Notes under the pieces: generated by a model | Told to the model about the DNA's origin: nothing | The model's input: the letters and a program-made list of their open reading frames with translations, nothing else | Database searches by the model: none | Assembly (NCBI GenBank): GCA_963841945.1 | Contig: CAWJFC010000008.1 | Location: forward strand, 62,001 to 126,000 | Direction: 5' to 3' | Source: Acidiflorens sp963841945 | Lineage (GTDB): Bacteria; Acidobacteriota; Terriglobia; Terriglobales; Acidobacteriaceae | Length of the DNA stretch: 64,000 bases | Shown: piece after piece, positions 1-8,269 of the stretch | How the letters are laid out: every line of letters starts with the position of its first letter | Position numbering within the stretch: the first letter of the stretch is position 1 | Program-made: the position numbers and the translations under genes

Positions 1-991
1 TTGACCATGGCCTACGTCGGCACCAAGGGCAACCGCCTCTACAGCATCCGCGACATTAATCAGAATATCTACGACAATGACGTCCTCGGCGACGAACAGT
101 CCGGGCGGCCCTACGTGAATCAGTTCCCCTACCTGAGCTTCATTGACATGCTCGGCAACGAGGACAACTCGATCTACCATGCCCTCCAGGTCACACTCAA
201 GCAGCGCACGCATAAAGGCCTCTACTTCGTCGCCGGCTACACCTGGGCGCACTCCATCGACGATGCCGGCTCCAATCGCTCGTTTGCCATTCAGAACAGC
301 TACGACCCGGCCGCCGAGCGCGGCAATTCAGGCACTGACATTCGCCACCGCTTCACCATTGCGACCACTTACGAACTACCCTCCCGCACCGGCCACGCCC
401 AGTTACTGCAAGGCTGGCGCATGAACAGCATCTTCACTGCCCAAACGAGCGAGCCGTTCTCCTTCTATGACGATGTCGACGACATCAGCGGAACCGGCGA
501 GTTTAACGATCGCTGGAATTTCTCGGGTAGCCCCTCATCGGTTCACTGGACGAAGCCTCCTGTCGAGCTGCCCTTTTACGACTACCTGCCTGGCGACACC
601 AATCCCGCTTGCGACGCGCTCGCTTCCCAGGGTCAGCTCGAAAGCTATGGCTGTTTCGCCGGCCCAGGATTCGTGTTCACACCGCCCGAGCCGGGCAGTT
701 CGGAAACGAGGGAAGAAATCGCTTCCGCGGTCCGAATTACTGGATTGGGATTTCTCGGTGATCAAAACGTTCAAATTCCGCGAACGCCTGAGTCTGGAGG
801 CGCGCGCCGAATTCTTTGACATCCTCAATCATCCGAACTTCGCCGGTGTTGACGGTGACCTCGTCGATGGTTATCAACCGGGCGGAACGACCGGACAGGC
901 TCAATACACCACCGACATCGCGGCCTCCAACCCGGTCGTCGGCTCGGGAGGCGCGCGGCACATTCAGTTCGGATTGAAGTTCATCTGGTAG
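1..991 (+). pseudogene. TonB-dependent receptor (Oar-like), C-terminal part, frameshifted
   Basis: This is the last third of an outer-membrane beta-barrel receptor; its 5' part lies outside the window. Frame 1 reads barrel motifs typical of acidobacterial Oar-like receptors (AYVGTKGNRL near the start, GYTWAHSIDDAG, DIRHRFTIATTYELP). The closing motif is split over three frames. QFGNEGRNRFRGPNYW is in frame 3 (about 696-743). DWDFSVIKTFKFRERLSLEARAEFFDILNH and the terminal aromatic IQFGLKFIW are in frame 2, ending at 991. The join is restored by adding one base in the G run at 693-695 and one in the G run at 742-743. Two 1-bp losses 50 bp apart mean either a decayed gene or base-calling errors in homopolymers. 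The family and the frame changes are seen directly; the cause is not. Confidence 0.85.
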
Positions 992-1126
992 ATGTAAATC
1001 GGTAGGTGTAGATAACGACCGCCAGCCTCCCGGTAATCGGCGGGAAGCTTTTTGCGCCAATCAGATGCGGGGGTACACGGGTCAGGGATGACCGACTCCT
1101 CCGCATCCCGCCTCTCCCATCCCTTT

Positions 1127-1155
1127 TATAATCAGTCGCTTGCTGGCCGTATAAT
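1127..1155 (+). promoter_or_regulatory. two TATAAT boxes upstream of the carbamoyl-phosphate operon
   Basis: Perfect TATAAT hexamers lie at 1127-1132 and 1150-1155, about 100 bp before the first gene of the operon. Neither has a good TTGACA partner at 16-18 bp, so this is only a candidate promoter region. Confidence 0.25.
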
Positions 1156-1252
1156 CGGCCCATCTCTCACACCTCCATGTGACCCGCTTCACTGCCGCTG
1201 ACGCCTCCGGAAGCGCAATCTGAGTAGTAATTGCGAATTTGGGGGTGCCCTC

Positions 1253-2584
1253 ATGAAGAAAGTCCTCATCCTCGGAGCCGCAGGTCGCGACTTCCACAAC
1301 TTCAACGTATTCTTCCGTGACAACCTCGACTATCACGTCGTCGCCTTCACCGCGACCCAGATCCCGGATATTGCCGGAAGGCAATATCCTCACGAACTCG
1401 CCGGCCGTCTCTACCCAAACGGCATCCCCATCTTTGAAGAAAAGAACCTCGAGCAGATCGTCGCCGATGAGCGCGTCGACACTGTTGTCTTCTCTTACAG
1501 CGACATCTCCTATCCCAATCTCATGCACCTCGCCTCGCGCGTGGTCGCGGCCGGAGCCGATTTCTGGCTGCTCGGCACCGAGCACACGCAAATCAAATCG
1601 CACGTGCCCGTCGTCTCGGTCTGCGCCGCTCGCACCGGATGCGGCAAGAGTCCCGTCTCGCGCCTCGTCGCTGCCACCCTCATTGAACAAGGGCACAAGC
1701 CCGTCGTCATTCGCCACCCCATGCCCTATGGCAATCTCGCCGAACAGGCCGTCCAGCGCTTCGCCACCCTGAAGGACCTCGACTTCCACCAATGCACCAT
1801 CGAGGAATGCGAGGAGTACGAGCCCCACATCAAGCTGGGCACAATCGTCTATGCTGGCGTCGATTACGAGAAAATCCTCCGCCAGGCCGAAAAGGAAGCC
1901 GACGTCATTCTCTGGGATGGCGGCAACAACGACACTCCTTTCTATAGCTCCGATCTCGAAATCGTCGTCGTCGATCCCCACCGCCCCGGCCACGAACTCG
2001 CCTATTTCCCCGGCGAAGTCAATCTCCGCCGCGCCGATGTCGTCATCATTAATAAGGTAGACACCGCAGCCATGCACGACATCGAGACCGTCCGCCAGAA
2101 CATCAAGTTGGCGAACCCCAAAGCCGCGGTGATCGAGACCGCCTGTCGCGTCTCCGTCCCAAATCCAGACCTGATCAAGGGCAAACGCGTTCTGGTGGTC
2201 GAAGACGGTCCGACTCTCACCCACGGCGAAATGCCCTACGGCGCCGGAGTAGTAGCCGCTCGCCAATGCGGCGCCGCACAACTCATCGATCCTCGCCCCT
2301 TCGCCGTGGGCTCGATTCGCGGCGTCTACGAGCGCTACACCCATCTCAACAGCCTGCTGCCAGCCATGGGCTACAGCGCCATGCAGCGCCACGAACTGGA
2401 AGCCACCATTGCCGCTACGCCCTGCGACCTCGTCCTGATCGCGACGCCCATCGATCTGGCTCGAGTCATCAAAATCGATAAACCGGCTCTGCGCGTGACC
2501 TATGAGGTCGAAGAACTGACCAAACCCGGCCTCGCCGACCGACTGGCCGCATTAACAGCCAGCCACGCGCCCGCTCTCGTTTGA
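1253..2584 (+). CDS. COG2403-type GTPase-like protein (cyclic 2,3-diphosphoglycerate synthetase family)
   Basis: This 443-residue cytosolic protein resembles the family annotated as cyclic 2,3-diphosphoglycerate synthetase or predicted GTPase. A Rossmann-like N-terminal part (MKKVLILGAAGRDFHNFNVF) is followed by a P-loop at about residues 125-133 (AARTGCGKS), a DGGNND motif, DPHRPGHE, and NKVD, which fits a guanine-specificity motif. The start ATG follows GGGGGTG. It heads a co-directional run, 70 bp before ornithine carbamoyltransferase, and proteins of this family are known next to carbamate kinase and carbamoyltransferases. Cyclic 2,3-diphosphoglycerate is an archaeal osmolyte and nothing here suggests it is made, so the real reaction is unknown. 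I infer a link to carbamoyl-phosphate metabolism from position only. Confidence 0.8.
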   Translation: MKKVLILGAAGRDFHNFNVFFRDNLDYHVVAFTATQIPDIAGRQYPHELAGRLYPNGIPIFEEKNLEQIVADERVDTVVFSYSDISYPNLMHLASRVVAAGADFWLLGTEHTQIKSHVPVVSVCAARTGCGKSPVSRLVAATLIEQGHKPVVIRHPMPYGNLAEQAVQRFATLKDLDFHQCTIEECEEYEPHIKLGTIVYAGVDYEKILRQAEKEADVILWDGGNNDTPFYSSDLEIVVVDPHRPGHELAYFPGEVNLRRADVVIINKVDTAAMHDIETVRQNIKLANPKAAVIETACRVSVPNPDLIKGKRVLVVEDGPTLTHGEMPYGAGVVAARQCGAAQLIDPRPFAVGSIRGVYERYTHLNSLLPAMGYSAMQRHELEATIAATPCDLVLIATPIDLARVIKIDKPALRVTYEVEELTKPGLADRLAALTASHAPALV

Positions 2585-2653
2585 CCGGCAAACCAACTAG
2601 GAGGACGGACGACTCGCCCGCCCTCCTCGACCCTAATAATAAGGAGGCACCTG

Positions 2654-3625
2654 ATGCACGGCAAAGACTTCCTCTCAATCAAAGACTTCTCACCCTCCGA
2701 GATCCAATACCTCCTTGTGCTGGCTCGCCAGGTGAAAGCCCACCCCGGAACCTACTCCGACGCTCTCAAGCGCAAAACGCTGGCCATGATCTTCGAAAAG
2801 CCGTCGCTGCGCACCCGCGTCAGCTTCGATGTCGGTATCCAGCAACTCGGCGGCTTTTCTCTCTATCTGTCCCCCGCCGAGATCAATCTCGGCAAGCGAG
2901 AGTCCATCCACGACGTTGCCAAAAATCTCGAGCGCATGGTCCAGGGCATCATGATTCGCACCTTTGCCCATGAGATCGTCGAAGAGATGGCAGCGCATGC
3001 CAACATACCCGTGATCAACGGCCTTACCGATTACAGCCATCCCTGCCAGGCGCTCGCCGATTACCTCACCATCTGGGAGGCCTGCGGCAAACTGGACGAC
3101 CTGAAGATCGCCTTCGTCGGCGACGGCAACAATGTCGCCCACTCCCTCATGTTCGCCGGCGCTCAAGTTGGAGCACACGTATGGGTCGCCACGCCGCACG
3201 GTTACGAACCGAAAGCGGAAGCCGTTCGCTGGGCAACCGACCGCGGCCGTGAGACCGGTGGCACCTGTAACGTGACCCACGATCCGCGCGAAGCTGTTCT
3301 CGCCGCTGACGTCGTCTATACCGACGTCTGGGCAAGCATGGGCCAGGAATCGGAAAAAGAAAAACGCCAGAAGCTGTTCAAGCCCTACCAGGTCAACCAA
3401 CAGCTCTTCCGCCACGCGCAACGTACAGCCATCTTTCTGCATTGCCTGCCGGCCCATCGCGGCGATGAAGTTACCGCCGACGTGATCGATTCGCCGCAGT
3501 CGTTGGTCTTCCAGCAAGCCGAAAATCGCCTTCACGCGCAGAAGGCAATCATGCTCGAACTCATGAAGGGAGAATTCGTAAAGCTGCCAGACTTGGCGGA
3601 ACTCCGCGAACTGGCTCACGTTTAG
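2654..3625 (+). CDS. argF: ornithine carbamoyltransferase
   Basis: This enzyme transfers the carbamoyl group of carbamoyl phosphate to ornithine, giving citrulline (or the reverse in catabolism). It has 323 residues, the normal family length. The carbamoyl-phosphate loop reads EKPSLRTRVSF (residues 48-58), with SLRTR in place of the commoner STRTR. HPCQALADYLT, the ornithine SMG loop in DVWASMGQE, and FLHCLPAHRGDEV are all present. The start ATG at 2654 follows a strong AAGGAGG. The carbamate kinase gene begins 15 bp downstream, so the two are surely co-transcribed. No arginine deiminase gene is nearby, so an ADI-pathway role is not proven; biosynthetic use with carbamate kinase supplying carbamoyl phosphate is equally possible. 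Confidence 0.92.
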   Translation: MHGKDFLSIKDFSPSEIQYLLVLARQVKAHPGTYSDALKRKTLAMIFEKPSLRTRVSFDVGIQQLGGFSLYLSPAEINLGKRESIHDVAKNLERMVQGIMIRTFAHEIVEEMAAHANIPVINGLTDYSHPCQALADYLTIWEACGKLDDLKIAFVGDGNNVAHSLMFAGAQVGAHVWVATPHGYEPKAEAVRWATDRGRETGGTCNVTHDPREAVLAADVVYTDVWASMGQESEKEKRQKLFKPYQVNQQLFRHAQRTAIFLHCLPAHRGDEVTADVIDSPQSLVFQQAENRLHAQKAIMLELMKGEFVKLPDLAELRELAHV

Positions 3626-3640
3626 CAACACGCAGCCCAT

Positions 3641-4684
3641 ATGAAAACCATCCTCCTCGCCGTAGGCGGCAATTCCCTGATTCGCGCAGGCGAAAAGGGA
3701 ACTATCGACGAGCAGCTCTCCAACGCTCGCCGCACCGCCCGCGAAATTGCCGGCCTCATCCGCGACGGCTACCGCGTCGTCCTCACCCACGGCAACGGTC
3801 CTCAGGTCGGCGCCGCGCTTCTGCGTTCTGAAGCTGGAGCCAGCCAGGTTCCCGGCCTGCCTCTCGACGTCTGCGACGCCGCCACTCAAGGTGAAATCGG
3901 CTATATCCTCGAGCAATCACTGGAAGCCGAACTCGAAGCTGTCGGCCTCCGCGTGCCCATCGTCAGCGTTCTGACCCAGAGCATCATCTCCCTCGACGAT
4001 CCCGCCATGCTCTATCCCAATAAGCCCGTCGGCCCCTTTTACTCTCGTCAGGAAGCCGAAGATCGCAAGCGTCAATTCGGCTGGGAGATCGTTGAGGATG
4101 CTGCTCGCGGCTACCGCCGCGTCGTCCCTTCGCCGGAGCCAATCGAAATCGTCGAACTCGAAGTCATTCGTCAGCTCGTCAGTCGCGATGTCGTCGTCAT
4201 CGCCTGCGGTGGCGGCGGCATTCCGGTCGCCCGCAAAAATGGTAGGCTCGTTGGCGTGGAGTCCGTCATCGACAAAGACCGCGCCTCCGCGCTACTCGCG
4301 GTGCATCTCGGCGTCGATCTCTTTGTCATCTCCACCGATACCGACTTCGTCTACCTCGACTACAAAAAGCCCACCCAGCGCGCTCTCCACCAGGTCAACG
4401 TCTCCGATCTCAGTCTCTACCTGGCAGCCGGACACTTCGCGCCCGGCAGCATGCGTCCAAAAATCGAATCGGTCCTGCGCTTCCTTCGCGAAGCTGGACG
4501 CATCGAAGCCGGACACATAGAAGCTGGGCGCATAGATAGAAGAGAAAAGTCCGCGATCATCGCGTCGGCTGAAAATCTGCGTCGCGCTGTCGCCGGTGAG
4601 ACCGGCACTCACATCTTGCCCGACGCTGCCGCTCCAGAACTCAACCGCGCCATGCATACCGAACTTCCTGTGGGAGGGCGCTAA
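3641..4684 (+). CDS. arcC: carbamate kinase with an internal repeat insertion
   Basis: Carbamate kinase interconverts carbamoyl phosphate plus ADP with ATP, CO2 and ammonia. Family motifs are clear: VGGNSLIRAG at the N-terminus, THGNGPQVG, ACGGGGIPV and DKDRASALLA. At 347 residues it is longer than the usual ~310. Part of the excess is a run of EAG(R/H)I units at residues 284-298, next to the usually conserved C-terminal helix that precedes the ETGTHI segment. The gene sits between the two carbamoyltransferases with gaps of 15 and 3 bp, which suggests one mRNA and a shared carbamoyl-phosphate pool. The active-site motifs are intact, so I expect a working enzyme. Confidence 0.93.
   Translation: MKTILLAVGGNSLIRAGEKGTIDEQLSNARRTAREIAGLIRDGYRVVLTHGNGPQVGAALLRSEAGASQVPGLPLDVCDAATQGEIGYILEQSLEAELEAVGLRVPIVSVLTQSIISLDDPAMLYPNKPVGPFYSRQEAEDRKRQFGWEIVEDAARGYRRVVPSPEPIEIVELEVIRQLVSRDVVVIACGGGGIPVARKNGRLVGVESVIDKDRASALLAVHLGVDLFVISTDTDFVYLDYKKPTQRALHQVNVSDLSLYLAAGHFAPGSMRPKIESVLRFLREAGRIEAGHIEAGRIDRREKSAIIASAENLRRAVAGETGTHILPDAAAPELNRAMHTELPVGGR
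4490..4534 (+). repeat. three in-frame 15-bp repeats inside carbamate kinase
   Basis: Units begin at 4490, 4505 and 4520 and encode EAGRI, EAGHI and EAGRI. Synonymous and one non-synonymous difference separate the units, so the expansion is not brand new. The reading frame is kept. Confidence 0.85.
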
Positions 4685-4687
4685 CCT

Positions 4688-5674
4688 ATGGCTGAACCAA
4701 TCAAGATGCCGCGCGCAATCGAATTGCCCGATGCGCCGCGCGTTCAACATCCCGTTACCAAGCCGCGCCACGTCATCGAATCCCAGCAGTTCACCGTCCC
4801 GCTGCTCATGGAACTCTTCGAGCGTTCCCATCTGATGGAGCGCGTGGCTGCCCGCGGCGGCACACTCGATTATCAAAACCGCATCATGGCCTCCCTCTTC
4901 TACGCGCCCTCCACCCGCACTCGCTTCTCTTTCGAAGCCGCGATGTTCCGTCTTGGCGGCCGCGTGCTCTCCACCGAGCAGGCCAGCGCCTTCTCCTCCG
5001 AAATTAAAGAAGAGCAAGTCGAGGACTCCATTCGCATCCTCTCCGGCTACAGCGACGTCATCGTCATCCGCCATCACGCCGCCGACGGCGCCCGCCGCGC
5101 CGCCCAGGTTTCATCCGTTCCGGTCATCAACGCCGGCGACGGCAACGGCGGCCAGCATCCTACCCAAGCGCTGCTCGACCTCTATACCATCTACCGCGAG
5201 CGTCCCATCAACGGGCTGAGCGTCGCTTTCATCGGCGAACTTGACCGCGGCCGCACCGCCCGTTCCCTCGCCTATCTCCTGGCCAAGTTCGAGCGCGTCA
5301 AAATCTTCTTTGTTGCCCCGTCCGAGTTACAAATGAAGCCCGACATCCTCGACTATCTCGACGAGCACAACGTCGCCTACGAACTCGAATCCGATCTCAA
5401 CCGCGTTATCGGCGAGGTCGACGTCATCTACCAGACCCGCATCCATCCCGAACGCGTGCACGAACGCGGCGACCTTGGCCGTTTTGCGATCGATTCTGCA
5501 TTAGTACAACGCATGAAGCCCTCAGCGCTGATTCTTCATCCCCTTCCCCGCACTGCCGAGCTCGACAAATCCGTCGACGACGATCCGCGCGCCCTCTATT
5601 TTCGCCAGGCCCGCAATGGCCTTTATGTCCGCATGGCGCTCCTGACTATGCTCTTGGAGGACAATAGTTTCTGA
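4688..5674 (+). CDS. pyrB: aspartate carbamoyltransferase-like protein (catalytic chain family)
   Basis: This 328-residue carbamoyltransferase is closest to the aspartate branch, which makes N-carbamoyl-aspartate for pyrimidines. Carbamoyl-phosphate residues are kept: APSTRTRFSFE, a lysine in SSEIKEEQVEDS (the K84 region of E. coli PyrB), an arginine in VIRHH, QHPTQALLDLYTI, RGRTARSL and LHPLPR. The aspartate-binding strand, TRVQKER in E. coli (R229, Q231), reads TRIHPER here, so the usual glutamine is histidine and the next lysine is proline. That may change amino-acid specificity. It starts 3 bp after the carbamate kinase stop. No regulatory chain (pyrI) or dihydroorotase is adjacent. The fold assignment is firm; strict aspartate specificity is not. 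Confidence 0.82.
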   Translation: MAEPIKMPRAIELPDAPRVQHPVTKPRHVIESQQFTVPLLMELFERSHLMERVAARGGTLDYQNRIMASLFYAPSTRTRFSFEAAMFRLGGRVLSTEQASAFSSEIKEEQVEDSIRILSGYSDVIVIRHHAADGARRAAQVSSVPVINAGDGNGGQHPTQALLDLYTIYRERPINGLSVAFIGELDRGRTARSLAYLLAKFERVKIFFVAPSELQMKPDILDYLDEHNVAYELESDLNRVIGEVDVIYQTRIHPERVHERGDLGRFAIDSALVQRMKPSALILHPLPRTAELDKSVDDDPRALYFRQARNGLYVRMALLTMLLEDNSF

Positions 5675-5679
5675 ATGTC

Positions 5680-5770
5680 ATCAAGTTTGGAATGTCATCG
5701 ATTTCTCAGTGTCATCGAGTCTGGATCGTCATGTCGTAGCGAGTGTCATCCTGAGCGAAGCGAAGGACCT
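5680..5770. repeat. GTCATC-rich intergenic repeat before the aminotransferase
   Basis: TGTCATC recurs several times between 5680 and 5750. The block ends in the dispersed element GTCATCCTGAGCGAAGCGAA (5745-5764) followed by GGACCT. That element is common between genes in acidobacteria. It separates the carbamoyltransferase operon from the aminotransferase gene. Confidence 0.65.
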
Positions 5771-5858
5771 ATGCATTTTGTCGGCACCATTCGTGCGCAT
5801 TACTTACAAAACGATAGCGAGCGCCATTGAAAACCCGCGCTCTCCCTGGGACGGACCT

Positions 5859-7085
5859 ATGACTGTACATGAACATACGCAAAGCGCCCATCACCTCATC
5901 GACCTCGAAAACCTCTATGGCGCCCACAACTACCAGCCTCTCGATGTCGTCATCGAACGGGCTGATGGCGTCTGGCTCTACGATGTCGATGGCCGGCGTT
6001 ACCTCGATTGCCTCGCCGCCTACTCTGCCGTCAACCAGGGACATTGCCATCCCAAAATCCTTCGCACTCTCATGGATCAGGCGCAAAAGGTTACGTTAAC
6101 TTCACGCGCCTTTCGCAACGACCAGCTTCCCCTCCTCTATGAAGACCTCCACAAGCTCACCGGCTTCGACATGGCTCTGCCCATGAACTCCGGCGCCGAA
6201 GCGGTCGAAACCGCCCTCAAGACCGCTCGCAAATGGGGCTACAAGGTCAAGGGTATTCCCGAGGGTCAGGCCGAGATCATCGTGTGCGCCAACAATTTCC
6301 ATGGCCGTACGATTTCCATTGTTGGCTTCTCAACCGATGAGCAATATCGCGACGGCTTCGGTCCCTTCACTCCCGGATTCAAAGTGATTCCCTTCGGCGA
6401 TGCCGGCGCGCTTCGCGCAGCCATCACTCCCAACACCTGCGCCTTTCTGGTCGAGCCCATTCAGGGCGAAGCTGGGATCCTCATTCCTCCGCCGGGCTAC
6501 CTCAAAGCCGCAGCCGAAATCTGCAAACATAACCGCGTCCTGCTGATGACCGATGAAATTCAGTCCGGACTCGGCCGCACCGGTAAACTCTTCGCTTACA
6601 TGCACGAAGACATCACACCAGACGTGCTGATTATCGGCAAAGCCTTAGCTGGAGGCTTCTACCCTGTCTCCGCTGTGCTCGCCTCGAGAGCGATCCTGGA
6701 CGTCTACAACCCCGGCGACCATGGCAGCACCTTCGGAGGCAATCCGCTCGGCTGCGCCCTGGCCCGCACCGCTCTGCGTGTACTGGTTGAAGAAGACCTG
6801 GTAAAACGCTCAGCCGAACTCGGCGCTTATTTTCTTGGCCTGCTCCATACCCTCTCTTCTGCAGATATAAAAGAGGTCCGCGGGCGAGGCCTTTGGATCG
6901 GTATCGAACTCAATAGCCCGGCTCGACCCTATTGCGAAGCCCTCAAGGAAGCGGGCGTTCTCTGCAAAGAGACACATGACCGGGTAATTCGAATAGCCCC
7001 GCCGCTGGTAATTACGCGCGAGGAAATCGACTGGGCCTTCCACCGCATCGAGAAGGTGCTCCAGAGCCACCATGCAACAACTTGA
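5859..7085 (+). CDS. rocD: ornithine aminotransferase (ornithine--oxo-acid transaminase)
   Basis: This PLP-dependent class III aminotransferase converts ornithine and 2-oxoglutarate to glutamate semialdehyde and glutamate. The N-terminal signature YGAHNYQPLDVVIERA is typical of ornithine aminotransferases. Also seen are MNSGAEAVETALKTARKWGY, NNFHGRT, TDEIQSGLGRTGK and the lysine segment IIGKALAGGFYPVSAVLA. I chose the ATG at 5859, giving 408 residues. The longer reading frame from 5709 adds translated repeat sequence with no homology-like content. The gene lies 184 bp after the carbamoyltransferase operon on the same strand. It competes with ornithine carbamoyltransferase for ornithine, linking arginine and ornithine carbon to glutamate and proline. 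Confidence 0.92.
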   Translation: MTVHEHTQSAHHLIDLENLYGAHNYQPLDVVIERADGVWLYDVDGRRYLDCLAAYSAVNQGHCHPKILRTLMDQAQKVTLTSRAFRNDQLPLLYEDLHKLTGFDMALPMNSGAEAVETALKTARKWGYKVKGIPEGQAEIIVCANNFHGRTISIVGFSTDEQYRDGFGPFTPGFKVIPFGDAGALRAAITPNTCAFLVEPIQGEAGILIPPPGYLKAAAEICKHNRVLLMTDEIQSGLGRTGKLFAYMHEDITPDVLIIGKALAGGFYPVSAVLASRAILDVYNPGDHGSTFGGNPLGCALARTALRVLVEEDLVKRSAELGAYFLGLLHTLSSADIKEVRGRGLWIGIELNSPARPYCEALKEAGVLCKETHDRVIRIAPPLVITREEIDWAFHRIEKVLQSHHATT

Positions 7086-7104
7086 GGGATTGCCGCATCG
7101 TCGC

Positions 7105-8136
7105 TCAATGGCGTGGTGTATCTACCGGCGCAACTTCTAACGCTTCTACCGGCAGCGTCCCCAACTCGTGCTCGATCCATTCCAGTTGCTTGCTGCCATA
7201 TAATGCTGCGCCGTACTCTTGCTCCGTCTTGTAAAGAGCAACCACGCTATTCTTCGGCGCGGCTGCTCGCAGTTCTTCTTTGCAAGAATCTGGAGTCGTC
7301 CGATCGTAGGCCGTCTGTTGCAGCCGGAATTTCTTCGCTTGTATCTTGGGTAACCACTCAACCGGATCAAGCGCGGCAACTTTCTTGAGAAAGTCCGGCT
7401 TCACGTATTTAGCTCGTTCGTCCTCGGGCACAAACGCCGAAGTCGCCATCCAGGTCGGCCAGTCGCCCCATGGATCGACCGCATCCAGTACCTTGATGCG
7501 TGGGTCAACCGCCGAGGCGAGAATCCCGATGCTTGCTCCCGATCCTTGCGTAAACAGGCCGACACGATTCATGTCGAGATCGCCGCGCGATGCCAGGTAG
7601 TCGAGCACCATCTGAACATCATGGGCTGAGGTCGCCAGGCTCTCTTGCAGTTCACTGACAAACCACTCCCGCATCGGCCGATCGTGATAACGATGTCCGG
7701 TAAGCGCGGAAACAAATCCAACCGCGGCAAACCCATCTTTCGTCACCGCGTTTTGATATCGTTCATCCTTGAAAATGTCCGTCTCCGACGGATAGCCATA
7801 GAGATACAGAATCACCGGCGGCTTCTTGACCCCTTTCGGCCTCATCACATAGAGATCAATCGGATCGCCCCATCGCCACTGCACGCGAACGAAGTCCACC
7901 GTGTACTTTCCTTCATCATTGGAATACCCAATGAGCGGCCGCACAGGTCGTAAATTACTCGTGGTTAATGCGGGGGTGGTGAAATCCTCATGCACGCCAA
8001 CAAATCGTTTGTCCGATGGATCGGCAATCGGCGGCGACGCCGGCAAAAGTTGCGCTGAGCCGACTCCTGTAAAGCAGATCACGACTAAACCTATGACCAG
8101 AGTCTCTGCCAGACCCAAAATGCGATTTCGTAACAT
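7105..8136 (-). CDS. secreted alpha/beta hydrolase
   Basis: This 343-residue exported protein has an N-terminal signal segment (LAETLVIGLVVICFTGVGSAQ). Its fold resembles alpha/beta hydrolases of the dienelactone hydrolase or acetyl-xylan-esterase type. PVILYLYGYPSE fits the oxyanion-hole strand. GLFTQGSGASIGILAS carries the nucleophile elbow, with Ser in QGSGA rather than a perfect GxSxG. DAVDPWGDWP may hold an acidic residue. The start ATG at 8136 has AAAGG just upstream; longer in-frame starts (8211) would put the signal peptide internally. It converges on the aminotransferase gene with 20 bp between stops. The substrate is unknown. Confidence 0.7.
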   Translation of the reverse strand: MLRNRILGLAETLVIGLVVICFTGVGSAQLLPASPPIADPSDKRFVGVHEDFTTPALTTSNLRPVRPLIGYSNDEGKYTVDFVRVQWRWGDPIDLYVMRPKGVKKPPVILYLYGYPSETDIFKDERYQNAVTKDGFAAVGFVSALTGHRYHDRPMREWFVSELQESLATSAHDVQMVLDYLASRGDLDMNRVGLFTQGSGASIGILASAVDPRIKVLDAVDPWGDWPTWMATSAFVPEDERAKYVKPDFLKKVAALDPVEWLPKIQAKKFRLQQTAYDRTTPDSCKEELRAAAPKNSVVALYKTEQEYGAALYGSKQLEWIEHELGTLPVEALEVAPVDTPRH

Positions 8137-8198
8137 GAACCTTTCACCGAATCTTGCACTCATGGAATTCAAACATAGGTGTATTGCAATCATGTAAA

Positions 8199-8225
8199 AA
8201 GCGGGCCGCAACCAGCGGCCCGCTT
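8199..8225 (-). terminator. Rho-independent terminator of the minus-strand PstS-like gene
   Basis: An 11-bp perfect stem (8199-8209 with 8215-8225, GC-rich) has a 5-nt loop. On the minus strand it is followed by a T run (AAAAA at 8196-8200 on the plus strand). It lies 45 bp past the stop codon at 8270. Confidence 0.8.
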
Positions 8226-8269
8226 CGGTTAAATTGCCGGCTTGAGCGCGAACTCAACCCTGCATTTGT

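Noticed and set aside
1082..2392. 436-codon open frame on the minus strand
   Set aside because: It is antisense to the COG2403-type gene, which has motifs and a ribosome site. The frame is open only because of high GC at third positions and shows no family pattern.
2690..3916. 408-codon minus-strand frame
   Set aside because: Shadow of ornithine carbamoyltransferase and carbamate kinase, both certain from motifs.
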